Shown here: piece after piece, positions 54,512 to 62,342 of the stretch
Layout of the letters: every line of letters starts with the position of its first letter
Numbering within the stretch: the first letter of the stretch is position 1
NCBI RefSeq assembly: GCF_041321155.1
Contig: NZ_JBGGWB010000001.1
Coordinates: 1,178,001 to 1,242,000, forward strand
From: Sphingomonas sp. IW22
GTDB lineage: Bacteria > Pseudomonadota > Alphaproteobacteria > Sphingomonadales > Sphingomonadaceae
DNA: 64,000 bases
Reading direction: 5' to 3'
Translations under genes and position numbers: made by a program
Notes under the pieces: model-generated
Told to the model about the DNA's origin: nothing
What the model saw: only the letters and a program-made list of their open reading frames with translations
Database searches by the model: none

Positions 54512-55738
54512 TCAGGCGGCCTTGCGCATTTCCAGCCGACCCCAGATTTCGACCAGCGCCTCGGTCAGGTCGCGCATCATCGCTTCGTCATGCGCCGGAC
54601 CCGGCGTGAAGCGCAGCCGTTCGGTGCCGCGTGGCACTGTCGGGTAATTGATGGGCTGAACATACACGCCATATTCGGCCAGCAGAATGTCGCTAATCCG
54701 CTTGGCCTTTACGGGGTCGCCAACCATCAGCGGGACGATATGCGTGGTCGAGGCCATGACCGGCAGCCCGGCGTCCGCGAACATCGTCTTCAGCCGCTGT
54801 GCCGCCGCCTGCTGCCCATCCCGCTCAGCGCTGGACGATTTCAGGTGACGCACGCTGGCCAGCACGCCCGCGACCAGCACCGGGGACAGGCTGGTGGTGA
54901 AGATGAAACCGGGCGCATAGCTGCGGATCACGTCGATGATCGTGCGGTCCGCTGCGATGTAACCGCCCATTACGCCGAACGCCTTGCCCAGCGTCCCTTC
55001 GATGATGGTCAGCCGGTGTGCGGCCGCGTCGCGTTCGGAAATGCCGCCGCCGCGCGCGCCGTACATGCCGACCGCGTGGACTTCATCAAGGTAAGTCAGC
55101 GCGTTATATTTGTCAGCCAGGTCGCAGATCGCGTGGATGGGCGCCACGTCACCATCCATCGAATAGACGCTTTCGAACGCGATCAGCTTGGGCACCGACG
55201 GATCGTCCGCGGCAAGCAACTCTTCCAGATGCGCGACATCATTGTGACGGAAGACGCGCTTCTCGCAGCCCGAATTGCGGATACCCGCGATCATGGATGC
55301 GTGGTTCAGCTCGTCGGAATAGATGATGCAGCCCGGCAGCACGCGCGCCAGCGTCGACAGCGTGGCTTCGTTCGAGACATAGCCCGACGTGAACAGCAGC
55401 GCCGCTTCCTTGCTGTGCAGGTCGGCCAGCTCACCTTCCAGGTCGATATGATAATGGGTGTTGCCACCGATATTGCGGGTGCCGCCCGATCCGGCGCCGA
55501 CATCGTGCAGCGCCTCTTCCATGGCGGCGATGACCTTGGGATGCTGTCCCATCGCCAGATAGTCGTTCGAACACCAGACCGTGATCGGCTTCGGCCCGTT
55601 ATGCCCGGCAAAGCAGCGCGCGTTGGGGAACGCGCCCTTGTTTCGCAGGATGTCGATAAACACCCGGTAACGACCCTCGACATGCAGCCGGTCGATCGCC
55701 TGCGAGAATACGCGGCTGTAATCCACCGCGGGGGGCAT
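54512..55738 (-). CDS. hemA: 5-aminolevulinate synthase HemA (ALAS)
   Basis: Condenses glycine and succinyl-CoA to 5-aminolevulinate, the first haem step in alphaproteobacteria. A 408-aa PLP enzyme: [73 protein letters not shown], and the Schiff-base Lys in [17 protein letters not shown] at 55738 has GAGG 8 nt upstream and begins [11 protein letters not shown], typical for the family. It is convergent with divK (6 bp between stops). The 248-bp upstream region contains an FNR-like box. Confidence 0.95.
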   Translation of the reverse strand: MPPAVDYSRVFSQAIDRLHVEGRYRVFIDILRNKGAFPNARCFAGHNGPKPITVWCSNDYLAMGQHPKVIAAMEEALHDVGAGSGGTRNIGGNTHYHIDLEGELADLHSKEAALLFTSGYVSNEATLSTLARVLPGCIIYSDELNHASMIAGIRNSGCEKRVFRHNDVAHLEELLAADDPSVPKLIAFESVYSMDGDVAPIHAICDLADKYNALTYLDEVHAVGMYGARGGGISERDAAAHRLTIIEGTLGKAFGVMGGYIAADRTIIDVIRSYAPGFIFTTSLSPVLVAGVLASVRHLKSSSAERDGQQAAAQRLKTMFADAGLPVMASTTHIVPLMVGDPVKAKRISDILLAEYGVYVQPINYPTVPRGTERLRFTPGPAHDEAMMRDLTEALVEIWGRLEMRKAA

Positions 55739-55854
55739 GTTGCGCGCCTCGATCATGCGGGCGTGATGTAGCGGCAATTCACGCACTTTTCCAGCGCGAT
55801 CGCACTGCAGCAAATGCACCGTCCGGCGACAAAAAAGCCTGTTCAAACGCAGAT

Positions 55855-55868
55855 TTGCTTTCGATCAA
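55855..55868 (-). promoter_or_regulatory. FNR/FixK-like box between hemA and the 50-aa gene
   Basis: TTGCT-TTCG-ATCAA matches the FNR/FixK consensus TTGAT-N4-ATCAA at 9 of 10 defined bases. It is about 117-130 bp upstream of hemA and about 120 bp before the divergent small gene. FnrL control of hemA is known in Rhodobacter. Which gene it serves, and whether this organism has the regulator, cannot be seen here. Confidence 0.35.
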
Positions 55869-55986
55869 AGTGAACCTGCGATGACTGTGATAAGGATTTT
55901 TCATCGCCGCCGCCGGAGTCCCTTCTAAACAGCATGCGGCGACTGAGAGACTTGCGTGCTCCCGCTTTTCATTGAGGAGCTGTTCG

Positions 55987-56139
55987 ATGCAGACCAATGA
56001 CCGCGAATATTTTCGCGACCGTGCGGCGCAGGAAAGCGCCGCTGCCAATAGCTGTCACGACGTGACCGCGCGCCGCGTCCATCTTGAGCTGGCCGAGCGT
56101 TATCGCGCGCTGGCCGCCCCTGCCGACAAGACGTCATGA
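55987..56139 (+). CDS. 50-aa conserved-looking small protein
   Basis: An ATG preceded by GAGGAG at 8 nt opens a 50-codon frame: MQTNDREYFRDRAAQESAA, then ANSCHDVTARRVHLELAERYR and a short Ala/Pro tail ending DKTS. It is hydrophilic, helical and highly charged, with one Cys-His. Similar short proteins occur, as far as I recall, in other sphingomonads. It is cytosolic by appearance and monocistronic, divergent from hemA, and followed by the hairpin shared with rpoZ. Function unknown. Confidence 0.75.
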   Translation: MQTNDREYFRDRAAQESAAANSCHDVTARRVHLELAERYRALAAPADKTS

Positions 56140-56153
56140 TGCCCGAATGAAAA

Positions 56154-56179
56154 GAGCCGCGACGCAACCGCCGCGGCTC
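56154..56179 (-). terminator. Terminator hairpin downstream of rpoZ and the 50-aa gene
   Basis: GAGCCGCG (56154-56161) pairs with CGCGGCTC (56172-56179), 8 bp, with a 10-nt loop. On the minus strand the stem is followed by TTTTCATT, so it terminates rpoZ; the plus side ends CTTTC and may also serve the small gene. Confidence 0.65.
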
Positions 56180-56206
56180 CTTTCGAAGACCTGAATTGTC
56201 GATCGA

Positions 56207-56551
56207 TCAGCCGTCGTAATCGCCACCGACATTCTGGTTGCGCGGCGGCGCGGCGGCGGTAAGGCGCAGCGCCTCTGCCGAAGCCGACAGCGAGCCGACC
56301 TCATCCGGCGCTTCCTCATCGTCGATCTGGACGCGCTGAAGGCTGGACACGACCGATTCGTGCAGATTGTCGGGACGAATGGTTTCCTCGGCAATCTCAC
56401 GCAGCGCGACGACGGGGTTTTTATCCCGGTCGCGGTCGAGCGTCAGTTCTGCACCGCCCGAAATCTGGCGCGCCCGCTGTGCTGCCAGCAGCACCAGGTC
56501 GAACCGGTTGGGGATCTTGTCGACGCAATCCTCGACGGTGACGCGCGCCAT
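56207..56551 (-). CDS. rpoZ: DNA-directed RNA polymerase omega subunit
   Basis: A 114-aa subunit that supports beta' folding and ppGpp binding. The N-terminal [33 protein letters not shown] is the family hallmark, followed by [16 protein letters not shown]. The C-terminal 30 residues (after [12 protein letters not shown]) are a low-complexity extension common in alphaproteobacteria. Monocistronic; no spoT follows within the window. Confidence 0.96.
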   Translation of the reverse strand: MARVTVEDCVDKIPNRFDLVLLAAQRARQISGGAELTLDRDRDKNPVVALREIAEETIRPDNLHESVVSSLQRVQIDDEEAPDEVGSLSASAEALRLTAAAPPRNQNVGGDYDG

Positions 56552-56665
56552 GAACGCTTCCTTCGCTTGAAATCGGTAGGTTCGGGAAAGGATGCCAGCT
56601 AGTCGAGCAGGCTCGAAGAGTCAAGATTTTCCGCCACGCCATTGCACGCGGACGCCCTGCCCCGC

Positions 56666-57862
56666 ATGAAACGGAGCATGGCCGAACCGCCCGAACAGCC
56701 CGTTTTCGTCGTCGCGGGCAACGCCCTGACGCTGCTCGATACCGGCGCGCGCCGCATGTCTGCGCTGCTGGCGCTGATCGACGGCGCAGAACGGTCGCTG
56801 CGCGTTCTTTATTATATCTATGAAAATGACATGGCCGGACAGGCGGTGGCCGATGCGCTGATCCGCGCGGCGGCGCGCGGCGTACGGGTGTCGCTGATCG
56901 TCGACGGGTTGGGCAGCGAAACGGCGGCGCGGGCGAATTTCTTCGAACCGCTGACGGCGGCGGGGGTTCAGGTGTGCCGCTTCATTCCGCGCTTCGGCCG
57001 GCGATACCTGTTGCGGAACCACCAGAAGCTGGCGCTGGCCGACGAAGCGCGCGTGATCATCGGCGGCTTCAACATCAAGAACGACTATTTCGGCGTTCCC
57101 GGCGAGGACGGGGACGCGTGGCGCGATTTGGGCGTGCTGGTCGAAGGACCGGCGGCGGCGCGGCTGGTCTCCTATTTCGATGCACTTGAGCGCTGGACCC
57201 GCCGGGAAGACGCGCCGGTGCGGGCATTGGCGCGCATGTTGCGCAGCCACAGCGAGACAGATGGCAAGGTACGGTGGTTGTTGGGCGGACCAACCCGGCG
57301 GCTGTCGCCATGGGCGCGCACCATCCGGCGGGAAATGAAGACCGCCGCGCGCCACGGCACGCGCATCGACCTGATCGCCGCCTATTTCGCGCCCGGCCCG
57401 GCGATGTTGCGACGATTGCGGCGCGCAGCGCGGCGCGGCGTGGTCAACATCGTGCTGCCCGCCGTCACCGACAATTTCATGGCGATCTGGGCCTCGCACT
57501 TCACCTATGCCGGTCTGCTTCGGCGCGGGGTGCGGATCTGGGAATATCAGCCGACCAAGCTGCACACCAAATTGGTGGCGATCGGCGATGTCGTGCATGT
57601 CGGATCGGCCAATTTCGACATCCGCAGCCTGTTCCTGAATCTGGAGCTGATGCTGCGTGTCGATGATCCGGCCTTTGCGGCGCATGTACGCGATTATGTC
57701 GAGGGCGAGATGGCCCGGTCGGTGCGCGTGACGGTCGAAAGCCACCGGGCCGCCATGACTCCCTGGACGCGGATCAAGCAGGCCGCCGCCTATGCGGTGA
57801 TGGCCGTGCTCGATCCGCAGATCAGCCGCCGCCTGCTCGCCTGGGGCGAGCGGCGCGATTAG
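56666..57862 (+). CDS. Phospholipase D-family enzyme (cardiolipin synthase-like)
   Basis: A 398-aa protein with two PLD domains. HKD1 is HQKLALAD (regular HxKxxxxD) in [25 protein letters not shown]2 is HTKLVAIGD followed by [13 protein letters not shown]: the Asp is displaced by one residue and Gly occupies its usual place. No TM helix precedes the catalytic domains, unlike ClsA. It may form phosphatidyl-transfer products such as cardiolipin. The start is uncertain: ATG at 56666 is used, 56678 is possible. Its stop overlaps the gpmA stop by 4 bp, tail to tail. Confidence 0.85.
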   Translation: MKRSMAEPPEQPVFVVAGNALTLLDTGARRMSALLALIDGAERSLRVLYYIYENDMAGQAVADALIRAAARGVRVSLIVDGLGSETAARANFFEPLTAAGVQVCRFIPRFGRRYLLRNHQKLALADEARVIIGGFNIKNDYFGVPGEDGDAWRDLGVLVEGPAAARLVSYFDALERWTRREDAPVRALARMLRSHSETDGKVRWLLGGPTRRLSPWARTIRREMKTAARHGTRIDLIAAYFAPGPAMLRRLRRAARRGVVNIVLPAVTDNFMAIWASHFTYAGLLRRGVRIWEYQPTKLHTKLVAIGDVVHVGSANFDIRSLFLNLELMLRVDDPAFAAHVRDYVEGEMARSVRVTVESHRAAMTPWTRIKQAAAYAVMAVLDPQISRRLLAWGERRD

Positions 57863-58545
57863 CGTTCGTTCAGATAATAGCGGTCGGTCGCCGCCAGCGA
57901 TGCGTCCAGTTCATAGACCATCGGCTGCCCCGTCGGGATTTCCAGACCGGCGATTTCATCGTCCGAAATGCCGGACAGATGCTTGACCAGCGCGCGGAGC
58001 GAATTGCCGTGCGCCGAAATCAGCACCCGCTTGCCCGCCTTCAGCTCGGGCGCAATGCGTTCTTCCCAATAGGGCAGTACGCGGGCGATCGTGTCCTTCA
58101 GGCTTTCGGTCTGCGGGATGGTCACGCCGCGATAGCGAACGTCCTTTGACAGGTCATAGGCCGAATCGGCTTCGGGCAGCGGGGGCGGAATGTCGAAGCT
58201 ACGCCGCCAGATCTTGACCTGTTCGTCACCATGCTTTGCCGCCGTCTCGGCCTTGTCCAGCCCGGTCAGGCCGCCATAATGCCGCTCGTTCAGGCGCCAG
58301 TCCTTTTCGACGGGCAGCCACAGCCGGCCCATCGCCTCCAGCGCAAGGTTCAGCGTCTTGATCGCGCGCGTTTGAAAACTGGTGAAGGTCAGGTCGAAGT
58401 CGAGACCCTTCTCCGTCATCAGCTGGCCTGCCGCCCAAGCCTCTTTCACGCCCTGTTCTGTCAGGTCGACGTCCCACCATCCGGTGAAACGGTTCTCCAG
58501 GTTCCAGGCCGACTGGCCGTGGCGGATCAGGACGAGTGTGGGCAT
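57859..58545 (-). CDS. gpmA: 2,3-bisphosphoglycerate-dependent phosphoglycerate mutase
   Basis: Glycolytic interconversion of 3- and 2-phosphoglycerate. A 228-aa dPGM: phosphohistidine in [29 protein letters not shown] (His9), [18 protein letters not shown], and the second His in [27 protein letters not shown] precedes the ATG. Divergent from lepB with 128 bp between. Confidence 0.95.
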   Translation of the reverse strand: MPTLVLIRHGQSAWNLENRFTGWWDVDLTEQGVKEAWAAGQLMTEKGLDFDLTFTSFQTRAIKTLNLALEAMGRLWLPVEKDWRLNERHYGGLTGLDKAETAAKHGDEQVKIWRRSFDIPPPLPEADSAYDLSKDVRYRGVTIPQTESLKDTIARVLPYWEERIAPELKAGKRVLISAHGNSLRALVKHLSGISDDEIAGLEIPTGQPMVYELDASLAATDRYYLNER

Positions 58546-58673
58546 GGGGAAACCTCCGACGCTTGATGCACGGCTTCCATAACGACTGAGGCGCCGCTGG
58601 CAACGCGGGGGATCGTACCGGCTTGGCGCGGCAGGCGCTTGACGTGGGCAACACACCCCGGCACGTCGAACCC

Positions 58674-59480
58674 ATGGCCCGTCGCACCGCCCGCGCATCC
58701 GCGCCCCGCCCGAAACGCCCCGAATGGCAGGAAACGCTGATCTTCCTGGTGAAGCTGGCGCTGATCGTGTTCGTCGTTCGCAGTTTCCTGATCTCCCCGT
58801 TCGTCATTCCGTCGGGGTCGATGCTGCCGCGCACGCTGATCGGCGATTACCTGTTCATCACGAAATGGAATTACGGCTATTCGCGCCATTCGCTGCCGTG
58901 GAGCATGCCACTGATCCCCGGCCGCGTGCTGCCGTCCACCCCGGCGCGCGGCGATGTGGTGGTGTTCAAGGCACCGCCGACCAGTGACGAGGACTGGATC
59001 AAGCGCGTCATCGGCCTGCCCGGCGACACGATCCAGATGCGCGGCGGCAAGCTGTTCCTGAACGGACAGGCGGTGCCGAAGCAGCGCGTGGCCGATTTCG
59101 TGTTGCCCATCACCCCCAACAGCCTTTGCGACCCCTATTTCCGTGATGAGGGTGAGGACGGCACCGCCATCTGCCGCTATCCCCAGTTCGAAGAAACGCT
59201 GCCCGGCGGCGCACGCTATCGCATTCTGGATCAGGGCTTCAGCGCGGGCGACGACACCGGCATTTACCGCGTGCCCGCGGGCCATGTGTTCCTGATGGGC
59301 GACAATCGCGACGATTCGAAGGACAGCCGCTTCCCCGATGCGATCGGTTTCGTGCCGATGGAGAATCTGGAGGGCAAGGCCATCGTCAATTTCTGGTCGA
59401 CCGATGGCAGCGCGTCTTGGCTGGCGCCGTGGACGTGGCCCGCCGCCACACGCTGGCACCGGATCGGGGAGCTTTACTGA
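58674..59480 (+). CDS. lepB: Signal peptidase I (LepB)
   Basis: Inner-membrane serine protease that removes Sec/Tat signal peptides. A 268-aa protein with one N-terminal TM helix ([20 protein letters not shown]), box [15 protein letters not shown] [10 protein letters not shown] with nucleophile Ser49, box [13 protein letters not shown] with general base Lys110, and box [12 protein letters not shown]. The periplasmic insert has two Cys ([15 protein letters not shown]). It is followed 2 bp later by rnc. Confidence 0.95.
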   Translation: MARRTARASAPRPKRPEWQETLIFLVKLALIVFVVRSFLISPFVIPSGSMLPRTLIGDYLFITKWNYGYSRHSLPWSMPLIPGRVLPSTPARGDVVVFKAPPTSDEDWIKRVIGLPGDTIQMRGGKLFLNGQAVPKQRVADFVLPITPNSLCDPYFRDEGEDGTAICRYPQFEETLPGGARYRILDQGFSAGDDTGIYRVPAGHVFLMGDNRDDSKDSRFPDAIGFVPMENLEGKAIVNFWSTDGSASWLAPWTWPAATRWHRIGELY

Positions 59481-59482
59481 TC

Positions 59483-60148
59483 ATGAGCGATCTGGCCGCA
59501 TGGCTCGACGCGACCTTTGGCGGCGTCGAATCACCCGAACGCTTCGCTCGTGCGCTGACGCATGGCAGCCAGGCGGCTGCGAATTACGAGCGACTGGAGT
59601 TTCTGGGCGATCGGGTGCTGGGCCTGACCATTGCTGAATGGCTCTATTCGCGTTTCCCCGAAGAGCCTGAGGGCAAATTGTCGCGGCGGCTGAACGCGCT
59701 GGTGACCGGCCCGGTTTGCGCCGACGTTGCCCGTTCGATCGGCGTTCGCGCACAATTGCGCCTTGGCAAACAGGCACGCGACGACGGCGCCGGCGACAGC
59801 GACAATGTGCTGGGCGACGTGATGGAGGCGTTGATCGGTGCGCTGTTCCTCGAACGCGGGTTCGACGGCACCGCCGCCTTCATCCGGGACGCATGGGGCA
59901 ACCGGATCGAAGCGCAGGGCACCGCCCCCCGCCATCCCAAGTCCGGGCTTCAGGAATGGGCGGCGGCCAACCGGCGCAAGTCGCCCGAATATGCCATCCT
60001 GGATCGATCCGGCCCCCACCACGCCCCGCGTTTCCGCGTATTGGTCAAGCTGGGCGAATTCGCCAGCGCCGAGGGTGAGGGCACCTCGAAACAGGAAGCC
60101 GAGACGGCAGCGGCGGCGGCGTTGCTGAAACTGGTGGAGAAGAAATAG
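59483..60148 (+). CDS. rnc: Ribonuclease III
   Basis: A 221-aa double-strand RNA endonuclease for rRNA and mRNA processing. The signature YERLEFLGDRVLGL is at 35-48; the second catalytic acidic segment is DVMEALIGALFLERGFDG. The C-terminal dsRBD includes KSGLQEWAAANRRKSPEYAIL and GEGTSKQEAETAAAAALLKL. The usual lepB-rnc order is present, but era does not follow; a DUF983 gene starts 87 bp on. Confidence 0.95.
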   Translation: MSDLAAWLDATFGGVESPERFARALTHGSQAAANYERLEFLGDRVLGLTIAEWLYSRFPEEPEGKLSRRLNALVTGPVCADVARSIGVRAQLRLGKQARDDGAGDSDNVLGDVMEALIGALFLERGFDGTAAFIRDAWGNRIEAQGTAPRHPKSGLQEWAAANRRKSPEYAILDRSGPHHAPRFRVLVKLGEFASAEGEGTSKQEAETAAAAALLKLVEKK

Positions 60149-60235
60149 GGCATGATGCGGCCAAGCGCTTCAAACGGAAGGGCTATGGCATTTTGTCCAA
60201 TGTTGAACGGCCCCTGGCGTCCATAGTTAGGGGAC

Positions 60236-60691
60236 ATGACCAATGATCGCGGGCTGCTTCCAGATGGAAGCGCAGGCAAGGACAAGTTCCACTGGATCCT
60301 TCAGTCCGGCTGGAAGGGCCTGTGTCCCCGGTGCGGCAAGGGCCATATGTTCCAGTCGTGGCTAAAGGTCGCGGATCGTTGTGAGGTCTGCGGGCTGGAT
60401 TACCGTTTTGCGGCACCCGATGATGGCCCCGCCTTCTTCTCACTGTGCATTGTGGCGTTTCCGCTCGCCTTCATCCTGGTATGGCTGCAGGTGGCATTTG
60501 ACCCGCCTTGGTGGGTCCACCTGTTCACGTCGATACCGATCATGTTGATCGGATGCCTTATGCCGCTTCGGCCGCTAAAGGGGTGGTTGGTCGCATCGCA
60601 ATTTATCAACCGGGCGCAGGAAGCGGGCACGCAGGGCCTGTGGGCACAGCTTCATGGCAGCGACGCGACCAAAAGCGAGTTCGATCAATAG
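60236..60691 (+). CDS. DUF983 family membrane protein with zinc-ribbon
   Basis: A 151-aa protein. The N-terminal cytoplasmic head has a treble Cys-pair zinc ribbon (GLCPRCGKGHMFQSWLKVADRCEVCGLDY), then FAAPDDGPAFFS and two TM helices (LCIVAFPLAFILVWLQVAF and LFTSIPIMLIGCLMPLRPLKGWL). DUF983 proteins are widespread in alphaproteobacteria and often near cytochrome oxidase genes; function unknown. The ATG lies 4 nt after a GGGG run (weak ribosome site). Convergent with purK. Confidence 0.88.
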   Translation: MTNDRGLLPDGSAGKDKFHWILQSGWKGLCPRCGKGHMFQSWLKVADRCEVCGLDYRFAAPDDGPAFFSLCIVAFPLAFILVWLQVAFDPPWWVHLFTSIPIMLIGCLMPLRPLKGWLVASQFINRAQEAGTQGLWAQLHGSDATKSEFDQ

Positions 60692-60727
60692 GCGCAGGCA
60701 CTGCCTGCACCTTCACTCGCCCGGTCG

Positions 60728-61798
60728 CTACCGCTCGACCCGCGTCACATGGCCCATCTTGCGGCCGGGGCGCGCCTCGTGCTTGCCATACAGGTGCAGG
60801 TGCGCGCCCGGCTCAGCCGCCAGCGCGGTCCAGTCGTCGGCATCGACGCCGATCAGGTTCGTCATCGTCACGCGCGCGCCGGTCAGCCCCGATGGCCCCA
60901 ACGGCAGCCCCAATATGGCGCGGGCGTGGTTTTCGAACTGCGACGTTTCGGCCCCCTCGATCGTCCAGTGGCCCGAATTATGGACACGCGGCGCCATTTC
61001 GTTGAACACGGGGCCATCGGCACCGGCAAAGAACTCCAGCGTCAGCACGCCGGCATGATCCAGCGCTTCCGCCACACGGCCCGCCAGCGTGGCTGCTTCG
61101 GTCCATTGCGCCGCCACCGGTGCCGGGGCGGGTATGGTTGAGGTGTCGAGGATGCCGTCCTTGTGGACGTTCAGCGGCGGTGGATAGCTGATGATGGTGC
61201 CGTCGATCCCGCGCGCCAGCACGATCGAAAATTCATGTTCGAACGACACGAACCCTTCGAGGATCGCGGGGCCGCCGCCGATCGCGTTCCATGCGGCATC
61301 GGCGTCCTGGGCGGAAAACAGGCGTGCCTGCCCCTTGCCGTCATAGCCGAAACGCGTGGTCTTGAGGATGGCGGGGCAGCCGATCCGCTCGATCGCGCCG
61401 TCCAGCGCGGCGCGGTCGGGCACTTCGGCCCAGCGCGCCGGGCGGCCGCCCAGTTGTTCGACGAAACGCTTTTCGGCCACCCGGTCCTGCGCGACCGACA
61501 ATGAGCGGGGCGACGGGCGTACGGGCACCAGCGCCCCCAGCCGCTCGATCGGCGCGGCCTCCACATTCTCGAATTCGTAAGTGACGACATCGACCTGCGC
61601 GGCAAAGGCCGCCAGCGCCGCATCGTCGTCATAGGCGCCGCGCGTAAAAGCGGGCGCGACATCGTTCGCCGGGCCGGTTTCGGGGGCATAGATGTGGCAG
61701 CGATAGCCAAGCTGAGCCGCTGCAATGGCGATCATCCGGCCGAGTTGCCCCGAACCAAGGATGCCGATGGTCGAATTGGGGGGCAGCATGTCGTTCAT
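60728..61798 (-). CDS. purK: N5-carboxyaminoimidazole ribonucleotide synthase PurK
   Basis: ATP-grasp enzyme of purine synthesis converting AIR, bicarbonate and ATP to N5-CAIR. A 356-aa protein: [52 protein letters not shown], and the metal-binding [26 protein letters not shown]. The ATG overlaps the purE stop (ATGA), so it is coupled to PurE, the next step in the pathway. Confidence 0.96.
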   Translation of the reverse strand: MNDMLPPNSTIGILGSGQLGRMIAIAAAQLGYRCHIYAPETGPANDVAPAFTRGAYDDDAALAAFAAQVDVVTYEFENVEAAPIERLGALVPVRPSPRSLSVAQDRVAEKRFVEQLGGRPARWAEVPDRAALDGAIERIGCPAILKTTRFGYDGKGQARLFSAQDADAAWNAIGGGPAILEGFVSFEHEFSIVLARGIDGTIISYPPPLNVHKDGILDTSTIPAPAPVAAQWTEAATLAGRVAEALDHAGVLTLEFFAGADGPVFNEMAPRVHNSGHWTIEGAETSQFENHARAILGLPLGPSGLTGARVTMTNLIGVDADDWTALAAEPGAHLHLYGKHEARPGRKMGHVTRVER

Positions 61799-62277
61799 TG
61801 CGGGCTGTCGGGCACCTTGTCGGTTTGTGCCTGCCGCCACGCGACCAGCCGGTCGCGCAGCGCGGGGTCGTTGAGCGCGAGGATCGAAGCGGCCATCAGC
61901 GCCGCGTTCGCCGCGCCCGCCTCTCCAATGGCCAGCGTGCCGACGGGTACGCCTGCCGGCATCTGGACAATCGACAACAGGCTGTCGAGGCCGCTCAGCG
62001 CCTTTGATCGCACCGGCACGCCCAGCACCGGCAGATGCGTCATCGCCGCAACCATGCCGGGCAAATGTGCCGCACCGCCCGCGCCCGCGACAATCACCTT
62101 GATCCCGCGCGCCTCGGCCTCCTTGGCATAGGCGACAAGCCGGTCGGGCGTGCGGTGAGCAGAGACGACGCGCGTTTCGTGCGGCACCTCAAGCGTGTCG
62201 AGCAGCGCGGCGCCGCGCGCCATCGTGTCCCAATCGGACGTGCTGCCCATGATGATGCCGACCAGCGGTTGCGCCAT
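61795..62277 (-). CDS. purE: 5-(carboxyamino)imidazole ribonucleotide mutase PurE
   Basis: Class I PurE, 160 aa. [13 protein letters not shown] (substrate-phosphate site), SAHRTPDRL with the catalytic His, [29 protein letters not shown], and [21 protein letters not shown] complete the signature. First of purE-purK; 65 bp downstream of the penicillin-binding protein gene on the same strand. Confidence 0.96.
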   Translation of the reverse strand: MAQPLVGIIMGSTSDWDTMARGAALLDTLEVPHETRVVSAHRTPDRLVAYAKEAEARGIKVIVAGAGGAAHLPGMVAAMTHLPVLGVPVRSKALSGLDSLLSIVQMPAGVPVGTLAIGEAGAANAALMAASILALNDPALRDRLVAWRQAQTDKVPDSPQ

Positions 62278-62342
62278 ATCCCTTGCCCCCGTTCGGGAAA
62301 GTCCGGTGCCCTAGCGGCCACGCCGCGAAAGGGCAACGCGGT

